Positions 41,437 through 50,883 of a stretch of DNA of 64,000 nucleotides are shown piece after piece. Every line of letters begins with the position of its first letter. Position 1 is the stretch's first letter. Where the stretch lies: positions 124,001-188,000 of the forward strand of contig NZ_JACJOD010000032.1 in assembly GCF_014695385.1 (NCBI RefSeq). Direction: 5' to 3'. The notes under the pieces are model-generated. The model made no database searches. It was given only the letters and a program-made list of their open reading frames with translations, and was not told the origin of the DNA. The position numbers and the translations under genes were made by a program. The DNA comes from Trichocoleus sp. FACHB-46. GTDB lineage: Bacteria; Cyanobacteriota; Cyanobacteriia; FACHB-46.

Positions 41437-42045
41437 ATGAAATTGGTAAAAATTATTCTGGTTTTGCTCGTATTTCTAGTCAATCTGGCGATCGCTCCAG
41501 CTTCCTGGGCAGATAAACCAAAGGTCAGCAAAAATCATGACTATGTTGAGATGACCAGAACTCTAAATCGCCTGTTCGCAGAAAGAGATGCTCAAGGCAA
41601 TTCTCCTGAACTGAAGCAGCGAATTGACGAACTACAGCTACAAAAAGCCGCGATCGAATCTGGGATTACTTGGGGTCAGTGCCGCAATGAAACGGGGCAG
41701 ACTTTAGCGATTTATGGTCCCGCAGGTGAAGAATCTAAATCTGGCAGTAACGCCCTTTACTTCCTGGCAGATGGTGAAACAACCCCAGAGGGATGGGATT
41801 GCAACGGCGTTTACCTCCCCAATGATGCCCAAGCCGCAGGAATTCCATCTAGCCCTGCTGTGTTTAAGATTTTGGACGGCACTCGGTTAGTGGCAAAAAC
41901 CAATCCTGACACTTCCGAAATCGTCTTTAACGTTCCAGCAGTTCAGGATTCTCCAGCTAAGGATCTATCCATTCCTAACGTATCTCAAACATTCATCAAC
42001 TCACGAATTCCTAGCCCATTGGCCGCTGGTGAAATCGATGACTAA
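41437..42045 (+). CDS. Secreted protein of unknown function, paralogue B
   Basis: The ATG at 41437 has a good ribosome site (AGGAG eight bases upstream), while the in-frame upstream start at 41419 precedes that site, so 41437 is chosen. The signal peptide MKLVKIILVLLVFLVNLAIA ends near ASWA-DKP, almost the same as in the protein at 39556. Shared blocks are WGQCRNETGQTLAIY, EGWDCNGVYLP, DGTRLVAKTNPDTS and SIPNVSQTFINSRIPSP, with both Cys residues conserved. The pair arose by duplication. Confidence 0.78.
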   Translation: MKLVKIILVLLVFLVNLAIAPASWADKPKVSKNHDYVEMTRTLNRLFAERDAQGNSPELKQRIDELQLQKAAIESGITWGQCRNETGQTLAIYGPAGEESKSGSNALYFLADGETTPEGWDCNGVYLPNDAQAAGIPSSPAVFKILDGTRLVAKTNPDTSEIVFNVPAVQDSPAKDLSIPNVSQTFINSRIPSPLAAGEIDD

Positions 42046-42090
42046 CAGCACTGAGCTGCCGAGATTCTAAGCAAATCAACATGATCAAAA

Positions 42091-42134
42091 GAGGGATGAA
42101 GGAGCAAGAAAATTTCTTTCATCCTTCATCCCTC
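42091..42134. terminator. Bidirectional terminator, 13-bp inverted repeat
   Basis: GAGGGATGAAGGA (42091-42103) is complementary to TCCTTCATCCCTC (42122-42134). It lies between convergent genes. Confidence 0.65.
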
Positions 42135-42153
42135 ATCTCATCTTTTCAACAAC

Positions 42154-43503
42154 TCAGCTCTGGGCCATTGAGATCGATTCTGCCTCGAACCAGGAGCGAT
42201 CGAAGTTACAACCTAAATGTTGTTGAATTCGTAATAGATCTTGTTCCGCGTTGCCTAAACAGGTAGTAGCTCCGGGAGAAGGCGTGATATTAAAGCGAAT
42301 CCCCTCTCCTGGATCGATCTCTGCTTGTCCTAGAATTAGCTTCCGTTGAGTGCGATCGATCAACTGAGGTCGAATCCCCCCAATGCCGTGGGCGAACTCT
42401 AAATCCTCTAGCTGCAACGAAGGCACGATTTTACGAGCATCTTGCAAGAACAAGCGACGGTTGACTAAAGGCACCTCGAAAGCCATGTTTTTGAAGATGT
42501 AGTTCCGGATGTCTTTCACCTTCAACAAATCGCCCAGCACACTCGCTACAGTGCCGTCTAGCTTCAAAACTTCCAAGTAGTCGATTAAGGTTTTGAGGTT
42601 GTTTCGCTCCAACAAGGGTAGAGGTAACGCCGTAGGTCCAAAACGGGTCTTACCGGGCACCGTGATATCTGGATCACCGTGAATTGCGGCAAAAGGCAGC
42701 TTATCATTCTGGACGGTGTAAACTTTGCCGTTCAAGATCTCTGGCGTGAAGTAGAAGTTGCCTGCGACTGGCAAACAAGAATATTCCAGCCCAATTCCCA
42801 TGCGGTGAGCGAACAGCAGGCTGTGACCACCCGCAGACACCACCACAAACCGCGCTGTTACAGTTCCTTCAGCGGTTGTGATTTGGTAATTAGACCCCAC
42901 AGGTTGAATCGATTGGACTGGATAACCCAACTTCAGATCAACGGTTTTATTGGTTACTGCTTGAGCCTGCTCCACAAAGGACTGCGCTAAGGCTCCATAG
43001 TTAATGGCCGTGTATTCTCCCAAAATGGCGATCGCGACTAACTCTTCTGGGCGATCGCCGCCATTCAACTGCACCACATTTGGCTCAATTTCGGCAATCT
43101 GGGATTTTTCTAGCAGTTGCATCCCAGTGAAGTGGGGCTTAAATACTTCATATCGCTGCCGCAAAAACTCGCACTCTTGCGAGCCCACCCCCAAAACCAT
43201 CTTGGGAAACTGGTAGATAATCTGGTCCCGCAGGGCTGGCGGCAACTGGCTACCATAGCGGACCAACATTTGAGCCGATCGCTGGACTTTAATTGCTTTT
43301 TCCAGCGTGTAGTTGGTCTCAATATCGCCGCAATGGATTGTCTGGCTATTATTTGTGGCTTTCGAGTTGACCGAGGCAACGCTAGGATACTTTTCTAACA
43401 GTGCCACACGCTTGAGATCGGTAAAGGTCGCCAAAGAGTAGAGCAAGGCTGCTCCTGCTACCCCGCCTCCTATTACCACAACGTCGTATACCTGATTGAC
43501 CAT
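42154..43503 (-). CDS. FAD-dependent dehydrogenase, malate:quinone oxidoreductase-like
   Basis: The 449-residue protein begins with the FAD-binding Rossmann motif DVVVIGGGVAGAALLYSLA (residues 7-25) and LLEKY. It carries the Mqo-like blocks NNSQTIHCGDIETNY, VSAGGHSLLFAHRMG, GKTRFGPTALPLP and a C-terminal FNITPSPGATTCLGNAEQD, which parallels the GASPGAS motif of Mqo. Mqo oxidises malate to oxaloacetate and passes electrons to quinone. The length is somewhat short for Mqo and the match is not complete, so another 2-hydroxyacid substrate is possible. Confidence 0.75.
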   Translation of the reverse strand: MVNQVYDVVVIGGGVAGAALLYSLATFTDLKRVALLEKYPSVASVNSKATNNSQTIHCGDIETNYTLEKAIKVQRSAQMLVRYGSQLPPALRDQIIYQFPKMVLGVGSQECEFLRQRYEVFKPHFTGMQLLEKSQIAEIEPNVVQLNGGDRPEELVAIAILGEYTAINYGALAQSFVEQAQAVTNKTVDLKLGYPVQSIQPVGSNYQITTAEGTVTARFVVVSAGGHSLLFAHRMGIGLEYSCLPVAGNFYFTPEILNGKVYTVQNDKLPFAAIHGDPDITVPGKTRFGPTALPLPLLERNNLKTLIDYLEVLKLDGTVASVLGDLLKVKDIRNYIFKNMAFEVPLVNRRLFLQDARKIVPSLQLEDLEFAHGIGGIRPQLIDRTQRKLILGQAEIDPGEGIRFNITPSPGATTCLGNAEQDLLRIQQHLGCNFDRSWFEAESISMAQS

Positions 43504-43691
43504 CCCAGAGCCTGCTGAATCCCTAAACTTCTTCAGCGTATCGTATTCAGGGCCAGTTCAGGTAGCGTTGCTTCTAGACAAACCCTATTCCTTTAGGCTC
43601 CTGTCAAAGTTCTGAGATATAGCCAAAGTCAGAGGTAATTTCTGAGATTAGCAGTAAGTTAAGGAATAAGGGAAATTCAAGGATATTTGAT

Positions 43692-43877
43692 ATGGAAAAT
43701 ACAAAAAAGAATTTTGCTCCAGGTGCTAGTGAAGAACTGTCAACTGTTATTGATCATGGTCAAGACGGGTTAAATCCTAACAAAAGCCTTCCAGTAAAAT
43801 TGACTTTCTGGCTTTCAATGGGAGCCTCGGCAATTGTTCTTCTGGCTACGCTTTATTACTATGGAGTTTTCTCCTAG
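43692..43877 (+). CDS. Small single-pass membrane protein
   Basis: A 61-residue protein with an AAGGA site 8-9 bases before its ATG. The hydrophilic N-terminal 35 residues are followed by one membrane segment (LTFWLSMGASAIVLLATLYY, about 37-56). No family was recognised. The ribosome site and compact form support a real gene. Confidence 0.55.
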   Translation: MENTKKNFAPGASEELSTVIDHGQDGLNPNKSLPVKLTFWLSMGASAIVLLATLYYYGVFS

Positions 43878-44224
43878 TTAGCTGATACATAGTAGTCCTA
43901 AATGATTGATGAACTTAGCGGGGTGCGCCTCTCACAACCTACTAGGATCGCTATAGTATTTCTGAATTCATGGCAGTGCCTTTGCTTTGTCGAATCTTAG
44001 CGGTACTGCCATCGTTGTGTGTTGATGTAAATGTACCGCTTCATTACTATTCATTTCTGACACAGGTATTTAACTACAACCGTATCTAGATTACTTTTGG
44101 GCTTAGCACAGGGTTACTCACTGGATAAAGAGCTAATAGCCATCACCTCTCATCGGTTGGAGGGAAGTAGTTCGTAGAAAGCTATCAAAGCAGTTCCTCA
44201 AAAATACTTAAAGGAGACAGGAGC
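43878..44224. other. Intergenic region, nothing recognised
   Basis: About 350 bases between two small plus-strand genes. No hairpin or repeat of note; an AAAGGAG ribosome site lies at its right end. Confidence 0.35.
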
Positions 44225-44467
44225 ATGAGTAATCATCCCGATCAAAGCAGTGAGAAGCAAAATCAGCCCTCCAAGGGGAGCGATCGCCCTCAAGAGGTCG
44301 AAACCTATGACGTGTTAAAGCTAGTCCGTCCAGGTGGCTTTGATGGAGACCCTCAAGAGATTTTAGGCAATCCAGCCGTTGCCCCTGAAATGATTCAGGA
44401 GGGTAGAGATCTCAGACCCGATTTGTTTAGAGAGGCAGAAGCAGCCAGTCCAGATGAGGGAGCTTAG
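44225..44467 (+). CDS. Small hydrophilic protein of unknown function
   Basis: An 80-residue, acidic, probably disordered protein with an excellent ribosome site (AAAGGAGACAGGAGC before ATG). The first 30 residues are rich in Ser, Gln and Lys. The middle, YDVLKLVRPGGFDGDPQEIL, looks structured and conserved. The end is Glu/Ala-rich. No family known to me. Confidence 0.6.
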   Translation: MSNHPDQSSEKQNQPSKGSDRPQEVETYDVLKLVRPGGFDGDPQEILGNPAVAPEMIQEGRDLRPDLFREAEAASPDEGA

Positions 44468-44539
44468 GCAGAAGGCTGAGGCGATCGCATGGTTACATCT
44501 GTATTCACAATTTTGTGCATATTGAGGACTGCTATACCA

Positions 44540-46723
44540 TCAACACTTTCTAGGAATCTGAATCACAAATTCTGTACCTTTTCCTAATGTGGAAAAACAT
44601 TCCAGCTTCCCACCATGTTTCTCTGTAATGATCTGGTAGCTAATCGACATTCCCATGCCTGTCCCTTTACCTACTGGCTTGGTCGTAAAGAATGGGTTGA
44701 AGATTTGCTGCTGCGTCTGTTGCGTCATTCCTTTTCCATTATCCGCGATCGCTACTTGTACCCACTGAGCATTTATTGCCGTTGTCCGAATAGTGATCTG
44801 GCTCGGATGGGCTTGCATCTCTTGGTAGGTACGTTTGTGGTTGTGCTCCTCTAGGGCATCAATGGCATTAACCAAGATGTTCATAAACACCTGATTGAGC
44901 TGGCCTGCGTAGCACTCCACCAAGGGCAACTGATCGTAGTCTTTGATGACCTCAATCTCCGGTCGCTCTGGTCTGGCTTTGAGGCGGTGTTGCAGAATCA
45001 TTAGGGTACTGTCAAGACCCTCATGGATATTGACAGGCTTAATCTCTGCTTCATCCATACGCGAGAAGTTGCGTAATGACAACACAATCTGCCGGATGCG
45101 ATCGCTGCCGATTTTCATAGAAGCGAGCATTTTAGGCAAATCTTGCTGCAAAAATTCGAGGTCAATCTCTTCGGCTTCCGCTTGGATCTCGGAGACAGGT
45201 TGAGGATAGTGCTGCTCGTATAACTGCACGAAGCGTAAAAGGTCTTGAGTGTATTCCTGAACATGCACCAGATTGCCATGAATGAAGTTGATGGGATTGT
45301 TGATCTCATGAGCCAATCCCGCAACCAGTTGTCCCAGGCTCGACATTTTCTCACTTTGCACCACCTGAGCTTGAGTTCTTTGCAACTCACCTAGCGCCTC
45401 TTTAAGCTCGACCGTACGGGCTTCAACGCGGTGCTCTAGTTCGGTATTACTCTGCTCCAGAGCGGCAAAGGAGTCGCGTAGTTGTCCCGCCATATAGTTG
45501 AAGGAGACCGCCAACGTGTTCAGCTCCTGGATGCCACTATCTCCTACCGTTTGGTTGAGGTTGCCTGCTGCCATATCTTCACTGGCACGGCTCAGCCGCA
45601 GAATAGGTCGGCTAATCCAACGAGAAGTAACCACGCTCAAAACTGAGGCGACAGCTAGAGCCACTAGACACAGTAAGATCGTGGTGCGGTTATTGGCATT
45701 AATTTGGGCCATAAACCCATTTTCTGGCACGCTAACCACCACAAGCCAATCCAGCCCATATTGATCACGCCAAGGAGTAAGCTGCACGTACTGTGGCTCT
45801 CCCTGAAAATCGAGTTTAATCTTCTGGGCTTTGGTAATGTTGCGAAAATCGCCGAACTGCTGTTGCAGTTGTTTGGTAATTCCCTGCACCACTGGATTGG
45901 GGCTATCGATCGCCTGCAAACGTTTGATTTCGTCCTTTACAATCGCGAAAGGCTGCTCAGGTGCCGAATTAGCAATCAAGGTACCTTTGCGATCTAGGAT
46001 GAAGATCTGGCCAGAATGACTGACATCTGAACTTCGTAAAAACTCACTGAGTTTCAGTAGATGAATATCTACAGCAACGATGCCCAGCAATTGATTTTCA
46101 GCGTCATAAATTGGTCTACCCGCTGAAGCCACAATGTAGGGGTGGCCTGGATAGTTCCAAGTATAGACCCGAGACCAAATTGGTTTCTTCGCAGTGATCG
46201 GCTCAGTATACCAGGTTTCCCTGAGGCTATCCCAGTCGAAGACCGTCATGACTTTGGTCCGATTGCCCTGGTTATCAGTGGCATAGGTGAAGAGATTATT
46301 GACAGATGCGCCGGTCCAATCGTCTACTGTGACGGTTTTGCCATCGTAGCGGGCTGCCCCTGCCCCCTCACCTGTGGTCAACCCAATACCGATATAACTC
46401 AGGTCATAAGCCTGCATCTGCCGCCAAAAGTACTTAGCCACTGTTTCGCGATCGCCCACATCTAGCAACCCCATCTGGATCGCGTCAGCATTGATCTGAA
46501 GCACCTTATGGGGAACTGACAAGTAAGCATCCAAATGTTGATTCACCGAACGACTAGTGCGTTCCATTAACTGGTCTGCTAACTCATTGACCGCTTTCTG
46601 ACCGTTCTTGAAGGACAGGTAGCCAACCAAACCGACTGCCCCAAAAATTTGCAGCACAAAGGGAACAATTAGGACAAGCTGTAAAGGGAAAGCTTGAACT
46701 TGGCCAAAGCGATGCATTTTCAT
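44540..46723 (-). CDS. Membrane sensor histidine kinase (Cache-HAMP-HisKA)
   Basis: The 727-residue protein has a first membrane segment (about 15-36), a large extracytoplasmic Cache-type sensor (about 37-345, with FDWDSLRETWY and YTWNYPGHPYIVASAGRPIYD) and a second membrane segment (about 348-368). HAMP follows (SRWISRPILRLSRASEDMA), then a coiled coil. The kinase core has GLAHEINNPINF (phospho-His), MNILVNAIDALEE (N box), ADNGKGM and GKGTGMGMSISY (G boxes). The AHEINNP form is typical of kinases with a four-helix HisKA of the NtrB-like group. No response regulator is adjacent. It lies convergent to the small protein gene and 58 bases from the nitrogen-starvation cluster. Confidence 0.9.
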   Translation of the reverse strand: MKMHRFGQVQAFPLQLVLIVPFVLQIFGAVGLVGYLSFKNGQKAVNELADQLMERTSRSVNQHLDAYLSVPHKVLQINADAIQMGLLDVGDRETVAKYFWRQMQAYDLSYIGIGLTTGEGAGAARYDGKTVTVDDWTGASVNNLFTYATDNQGNRTKVMTVFDWDSLRETWYTEPITAKKPIWSRVYTWNYPGHPYIVASAGRPIYDAENQLLGIVAVDIHLLKLSEFLRSSDVSHSGQIFILDRKGTLIANSAPEQPFAIVKDEIKRLQAIDSPNPVVQGITKQLQQQFGDFRNITKAQKIKLDFQGEPQYVQLTPWRDQYGLDWLVVVSVPENGFMAQINANNRTTILLCLVALAVASVLSVVTSRWISRPILRLSRASEDMAAGNLNQTVGDSGIQELNTLAVSFNYMAGQLRDSFAALEQSNTELEHRVEARTVELKEALGELQRTQAQVVQSEKMSSLGQLVAGLAHEINNPINFIHGNLVHVQEYTQDLLRFVQLYEQHYPQPVSEIQAEAEEIDLEFLQQDLPKMLASMKIGSDRIRQIVLSLRNFSRMDEAEIKPVNIHEGLDSTLMILQHRLKARPERPEIEVIKDYDQLPLVECYAGQLNQVFMNILVNAIDALEEHNHKRTYQEMQAHPSQITIRTTAINAQWVQVAIADNGKGMTQQTQQQIFNPFFTTKPVGKGTGMGMSISYQIITEKHGGKLECFSTLGKGTEFVIQIPRKC

Positions 46724-46781
46724 GGGTGCAATTACGGTTCAATCTGGTGTCAAATTAAACACAGTATTCCCATCTAGGCTT

Positions 46782-47102
46782 TTAGAATATCGATTCGCTT
46801 GATTCAATGAACTGCACGAACCGTACCTTCAGCGGTGGTAGCTCCTTGTACTGCCCAGACTGGTACTGAGCAGACTTAGCTTCAATTTCTTGTAGTTGGC
46901 CCAATGCTAAACCGCAAGGTTTTCCATACTTGACCTGCACCCGATCGCTGGCAATTTTTAGGGCTGTACGCGATCGCGCTACAAAATCATCTAAGTCATA
47001 GTCCTGGTTAGGAGCGAAATAGTCTTTGACGATAAGAGAAGGAGAATAGCAAGTTTCCTGAGAACCATCGGGCCATTGAATTTGAAAGCGAATTTCAGGC
47101 AT
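46782..47102 (-). CDS. MSMEG_0570-family nitrogen starvation response protein
   Basis: The 106-residue protein matches the MSMEG_0570 family: it starts MPEIRFQIQWPDGSQETCYS and continues with SLIVKDYF, DFVARSRTALKIASDRVQ and YGKPCGLA. Function is unknown; the family appears only in this type of cluster. Its start overlaps the end of the glycosyltransferase gene by 8 bases. It is the last gene of the operon. Confidence 0.9.
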   Translation of the reverse strand: MPEIRFQIQWPDGSQETCYSPSLIVKDYFAPNQDYDLDDFVARSRTALKIASDRVQVKYGKPCGLALGQLQEIEAKSAQYQSGQYKELPPLKVRFVQFIESSESIF

Positions 47103-48306
47103 AGGAAGCTAGAAGTTGTTTGTAGTGATGGAGGTGCATCTCGGCGGAGGCTGCCCAGGTATAGCGAGACAAAACTGATTGGCTGTGCTGCACCAAAGAG
47201 CGAGACAGGTCTGGCTGGACCATAGCTTGCATGGCTTGGGCGATCGCGGTAGGTGATTCGGGGTCTACCAGGAGAGCTTGAGTTGGAGCAAGGAATTCGG
47301 TAAAAGGAGTTTGGTGGGAAGTTAGAACCGGGAGACCAGAGGCGATCGCTTCCAGTAACACCAAGCCCCACCCCTCTTTGACCGAAGGAAAGACAAAGGC
47401 ATCGGCAGTTCGATACAGAGCGGGCAGATCAACATCGGCAATGACTCCTGGTAAGACTAGGGAATGCCCGATTTTGATTTTTAGGGTATTGGCGATCGTG
47501 AAAAACTCGTCTCGATAGGCCTGGTAGTCAAATAGGGTGGCTCCGCCTGCAATCACTAACTGAGCGTTTGGATAATGCGATCGCACTTGAGCAAAGGCTT
47601 GTAGTAGTCGGATGGAGTTTTTGCGAGGTTCAATCCCACCCACGGTCAAATAAATGGGAGAACCATTCAAGCCCCATCGTTCTTTCAAATCTTGTTCTGT
47701 GTCATTGAGGACAGGAGTAAATCTGCCTAGATTCACGCCATTGATAATCCGGGGAGCTTGAATTTGGTATTGCTGTTGGAGCGCAGTCTGCCAATGGTCA
47801 CTGACACAAAAGCAGAGATTCGCGCCTCGAATCGAACGATCCTGGCACTGCTGTAGATAGGGACTGCTGTAGTCTTCAATATGATGTACAGTTCGGACAA
47901 AGTGGGGAATCTTTTGCTGTTGAACCAGCTTGGCTAGGGCATTGGCGCTGATGCAATCCTGAGCATGATAGCAGTCATAAGTTTGTTCAGAGTGACTTAA
48001 GTAGTCTACAAACTCCTGAATCCGCTGTTGGATCAGAGCATCCATGTCAGCTGGAGCAGATTGAGCGAGAACAAGTTGGTAATTGCAAGTTAAAGGATAG
48101 TCAAATCCTGTCCCATCTTTGTCCAGGGCATAAACACAGACCTCATTGCCTAGATGGTGCAGTGCTTCGGCTAACTCCAGCGTATGAATGACACTGCCCC
48201 TCGGCTTGGTAGAGTAGGTGAGTAGAGCAATTTTTAAGTTGGTTGGGGAAGAAACCTGCGAGAAGTTTGGCTCAGTTTGATCGGTAATGAGTGCAGAATA
48301 GCTCAT
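47095..48306 (-). CDS. MSMEG_0565-family glycosyltransferase
   Basis: The 403-residue GT4-type enzyme begins with a disordered 20 residues and then LKIALLTYSTKPRGSVIHTLELAEAL. Other blocks are YDCYHAQDCISANAL, FVRTVHHIEDYSSP, a C-terminal LTVGGIEPRKNSIRLLQAF and the donor-site AFVFPSVKEGWGLVLLEAIASGLPVL. MSMEG_0565 transferases are found only in the nitrogen-starvation/Nit1C clusters. The acceptor is unknown and may be the cluster's small-molecule product. Confidence 0.88.
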   Translation of the reverse strand: MSYSALITDQTEPNFSQVSSPTNLKIALLTYSTKPRGSVIHTLELAEALHHLGNEVCVYALDKDGTGFDYPLTCNYQLVLAQSAPADMDALIQQRIQEFVDYLSHSEQTYDCYHAQDCISANALAKLVQQQKIPHFVRTVHHIEDYSSPYLQQCQDRSIRGANLCFCVSDHWQTALQQQYQIQAPRIINGVNLGRFTPVLNDTEQDLKERWGLNGSPIYLTVGGIEPRKNSIRLLQAFAQVRSHYPNAQLVIAGGATLFDYQAYRDEFFTIANTLKIKIGHSLVLPGVIADVDLPALYRTADAFVFPSVKEGWGLVLLEAIASGLPVLTSHQTPFTEFLAPTQALLVDPESPTAIAQAMQAMVQPDLSRSLVQHSQSVLSRYTWAASAEMHLHHYKQLLASYA

Positions 48307-48307
48307 C

Positions 48308-49279
48308 TCATACTCCTACTGGAGAGAACCCTGTCAGCGGCTCATGAGATAGATCCCAAAATACCGTTGACTCTTGGTGAGAGCGTAAGATAAGTTGCTG
48401 GGTTGGTTGCACTTCTCCAACGACCTCACAGACTAAGCCTTGTTGCTGAAAGCAAGCCTGAACTGCTGAGGCATTGTGGGGCCGAACACTGAGGAGAAAG
48501 CCATAGCTAGGGAAACTTACGAGCCAAAGCTCCAGGGTTAATCCTGGGGGGCAGGGAATTTGGTTCAAATGCAGGATGGCCCCGCAGCCAGAGGTTTCCA
48601 GCAACATCAGCAGAGTACCAATGATGCCGCCATTGCTAATGTCTTTGCCTGCATCACACAGCCCCATTTCCGCCAGATAGGGCAAAATTGCTAGATTTTT
48701 CCGTAGATGCACCGGATCAGCAGTCGTGGCCGCATCCCAAAAAGGATATTTAGCATGGGATTTGCCTCGAAAATCGGTGGCAACCAACAGTTGATCGCCA
48801 GGTTGAGCATTAAAGCTACTGATCAAGCACTGCGATCGCCCTAAGATTGCCACTGAAAGAGCGTTGTAGGGACTATGGCAATTGGTATGTCCACCCACAA
48901 TCGGCACATTGTACGTTTGAGCCGCCGCTTGCATCCCTTGCCAAATCGCTTCAGTACTATTGGTGGACTGGCTCCACAGAGTATCAACCACCGCGATCGC
49001 TCGTCCGCCCATCGCAGCAATATCGCTGATGTTCACCATCACCGCCGACCACCCTGCAAACCAAGGGTCCGTTTCTATGAGCCGCGGCAACATCCCCTCT
49101 GCTGCTAATAACAGATATCCTTCTCCATCCGGGATGGCTGCACAATCATCTCCCGGTAGTATGTTGGCAGAAGTCCACTGTGACCCTACCTTTAAAGCTT
49201 GGGATGCCGTTTGGATATCCTGCTTCTGCAAAAGGCTAAGGGATTGGCGCAATTGGGCAGCAAGGGACAATAGCATCAA
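48308..49279 (-). CDS. Sll0787-family AIR synthase-like protein
   Basis: The 323-residue protein resembles the PurM/ThiL/HypE superfamily of ATP-dependent synthases. It has DDCAAIPDGEGYLLLAAEGM near residues 43-62 (Asp-rich nucleotide loop), VMVNISDIAAMGGRAIAVVDTL and IVGGHTN, and a C-terminal ISNGGIIGTLLMLLETSGCGA. It probably phosphorylates or cyclises a product in the Nit1C pathway. In mycobacteria this domain is fused to the GNAT domain; here the GNAT gene overlaps it by four bases. Confidence 0.88.
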   Translation of the reverse strand: MMLLSLAAQLRQSLSLLQKQDIQTASQALKVGSQWTSANILPGDDCAAIPDGEGYLLLAAEGMLPRLIETDPWFAGWSAVMVNISDIAAMGGRAIAVVDTLWSQSTNSTEAIWQGMQAAAQTYNVPIVGGHTNCHSPYNALSVAILGRSQCLISSFNAQPGDQLLVATDFRGKSHAKYPFWDAATTADPVHLRKNLAILPYLAEMGLCDAGKDISNGGIIGTLLMLLETSGCGAILHLNQIPCPPGLTLELWLVSFPSYGFLLSVRPHNASAVQACFQQQGLVCEVVGEVQPTQQLILRSHQESTVFWDLSHEPLTGFSPVGV

Positions 49280-49779
49280 GAAGCCTCTCTGGCTGGCAAA
49301 GATAGAATGGGATGTATCTCGACGTTAGGCGGATAGAAACTGAGGTCTGCTTCCATCAAATGATGCGGGTGAGTCCGAATCGCTATCTCTTCTAATGATT
49401 GCCAGTGCAGCCGTTGGAAGAAGCGTACATTTTGCAACTGCACCGTGGCTAGAAACTGCTGACAGCCCCAAGTGTTAGCAGTCGTGACAGCCTTGTAAAT
49501 AAGTCCTTTGCCAATTTGCCAGCCTTTGCGATACTCCGGATGAGTGCCTAGCCTACCTCCATACCAAATGCCTGGTTTGGCTTCGTAGATTCGCACCACT
49601 CCAACGACCTGCTGGGTAGCAGTGGCGATCGCCACGATAGGATAGGCGAATTGATCAATCTCATCTACGTCATCGCCGCAAAAGAGTTGCTGTTCTTCTG
49701 CAAAGATGGCACGACGCAATGCAAAGTAAGCTGCAATCTCTTGGGTATTTGTCGCGAGTTTGAATTCGTAAGTCTTCAT
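49276..49779 (-). CDS. MSMEG_0567/Sll0786-family N-acetyltransferase
   Basis: The 167-residue GNAT-fold protein has FKLATNTQEIAAYFALRRAIF at the start. The acetyl-CoA site is GRLGTHPEYRKGWQIGKGLI, where R/Q-x-x-G-x-G/A appears as RKGWQIG, and the later core is QFLATVQLQNVRFFQRLHWQ. The substrate is unknown. The stop overlaps the start of the AIR synthase-like gene, so the two may act as one bifunctional unit, as in the fused mycobacterial protein. Confidence 0.88.
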   Translation of the reverse strand: MKTYEFKLATNTQEIAAYFALRRAIFAEEQQLFCGDDVDEIDQFAYPIVAIATATQQVVGVVRIYEAKPGIWYGGRLGTHPEYRKGWQIGKGLIYKAVTTANTWGCQQFLATVQLQNVRFFQRLHWQSLEEIAIRTHPHHLMEADLSFYPPNVEIHPILSLPAREAS

Positions 49780-49797
49780 GGACTGGGTTTGTCAGAA

Positions 49798-50883
49798 TTA
49801 CTTTTCAAAAGTAGAAAGAGCCGAGCAAGCACCACACTTCGCACAGCCTGCTTTGATATCCGCTGATGACATTCCTGCGTGCTTTAACATGGCACCGACT
49901 CGTTCATAAAGCGTGAACATAAATTCGCTCTTAGGAGCAGGATGATGAGCGAGGGGAGTGCCTGTGATGGGAACAAAGGGCACCACAAAGGGATAAACGC
50001 CGATTTGGATCAGGCGATCGCAAACCTCCAATAAGGTTTCCAAGCTATCTCCTAATCCTGCTAGCAAGTAAGTATTCACTTGTCCCCAACCAAATACTTT
50101 GACTGCGGCAGCAAACGCCTTGAAATAGTACTCAACGGGGACTGTGGCTTTCCCTGGCATAATCCTAGCCCGAACCTCTGGGTCAGCCGCTTCCAAATGC
50201 ATGCCTAAGCTATCAATTCCTGCTGCCTGCATGCGATCGAACCAGACAAAATCATCTGGAGGTTCACACTGCGCCTGAATCGGGATATTCACCCTGGCTT
50301 TGATGGCTTTGGCACATTCTGTCAAATAAGCCGCACCGCGATCGCTGCTGTTAGGGGTTCCTGTCGTCATCACCATTTGCTTGACCCCATCCAGCCGCAC
50401 TGCTGCTTCGGCAACTTCGGCCAGTTGAGCAGGCGTTTTCCGAGCAATCGTTCTCCCTGCTGCTAGCGATTGCCCGATCGCACAAAATTGGCAAGAGGTA
50501 TCTGTATTGCCATAACGCATACAGGTTTGCAGCACCGTGGTTGCCAATACATCTCGGCTATGCAACAAGGCAATTTGATTGTAAGGGATACTGTCAGCCG
50601 TCGTGAGGTTGTAGAACTGGGGTGGCTGGGGAAACTGAATTGGGGCGATCGCTTCTCCCTGATGATCTAAAGTCAATGATGGAGATGAGGTGGTAGTGAC
50701 TGTGTAAGGCGATCGCGCTGCTGGATTGTTGAAGATAGGCACCATGACAGTCGTGCCGTCTACAGTCACAGCTTTGTGGTCAGAAGGACCTGCCCCACCT
50801 TTACGTCCTGCTGCTCCAATGTCTTGTTCTACCAGCTTCAACCCCTGGGTTTGCAGTTCTACAATCAACTGTTGCTTGTTCAT
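49798..50883 (-). CDS. MSMEG_0568-family radical SAM protein
   Basis: The 361-residue protein resembles the BioB-like radical SAM group. The iron-sulfur ligands appear as Cys121, Cys131 and Cys134 in [19 protein letters not shown], so the spacing is C-x9-C-x2-C in place of the usual C-x3-C-x2-C. A second Cys set, Cys347/350/353 (CAKCGACS), lies at the C-terminus and could hold an auxiliary cluster. Glu/Gly strands such as [17 protein letters not shown] and QAQCEPPDD fit the barrel. It acts in the Nit1C pathway; the reaction is unknown. It overlaps the DUF1348 gene by four bases. Confidence 0.9.
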   Translation of the reverse strand: MNKQQLIVELQTQGLKLVEQDIGAAGRKGGAGPSDHKAVTVDGTTVMVPIFNNPAARSPYTVTTTSSPSLTLDHQGEAIAPIQFPQPPQFYNLTTADSIPYNQIALLHSRDVLATTVLQTCMRYGNTDTSCQFCAIGQSLAAGRTIARKTPAQLAEVAEAAVRLDGVKQMVMTTGTPNSSDRGAAYLTECAKAIKARVNIPIQAQCEPPDDFVWFDRMQAAGIDSLGMHLEAADPEVRARIMPGKATVPVEYYFKAFAAAVKVFGWGQVNTYLLAGLGDSLETLLEVCDRLIQIGVYPFVVPFVPITGTPLAHHPAPKSEFMFTLYERVGAMLKHAGMSSADIKAGCAKCGACSALSTFEK

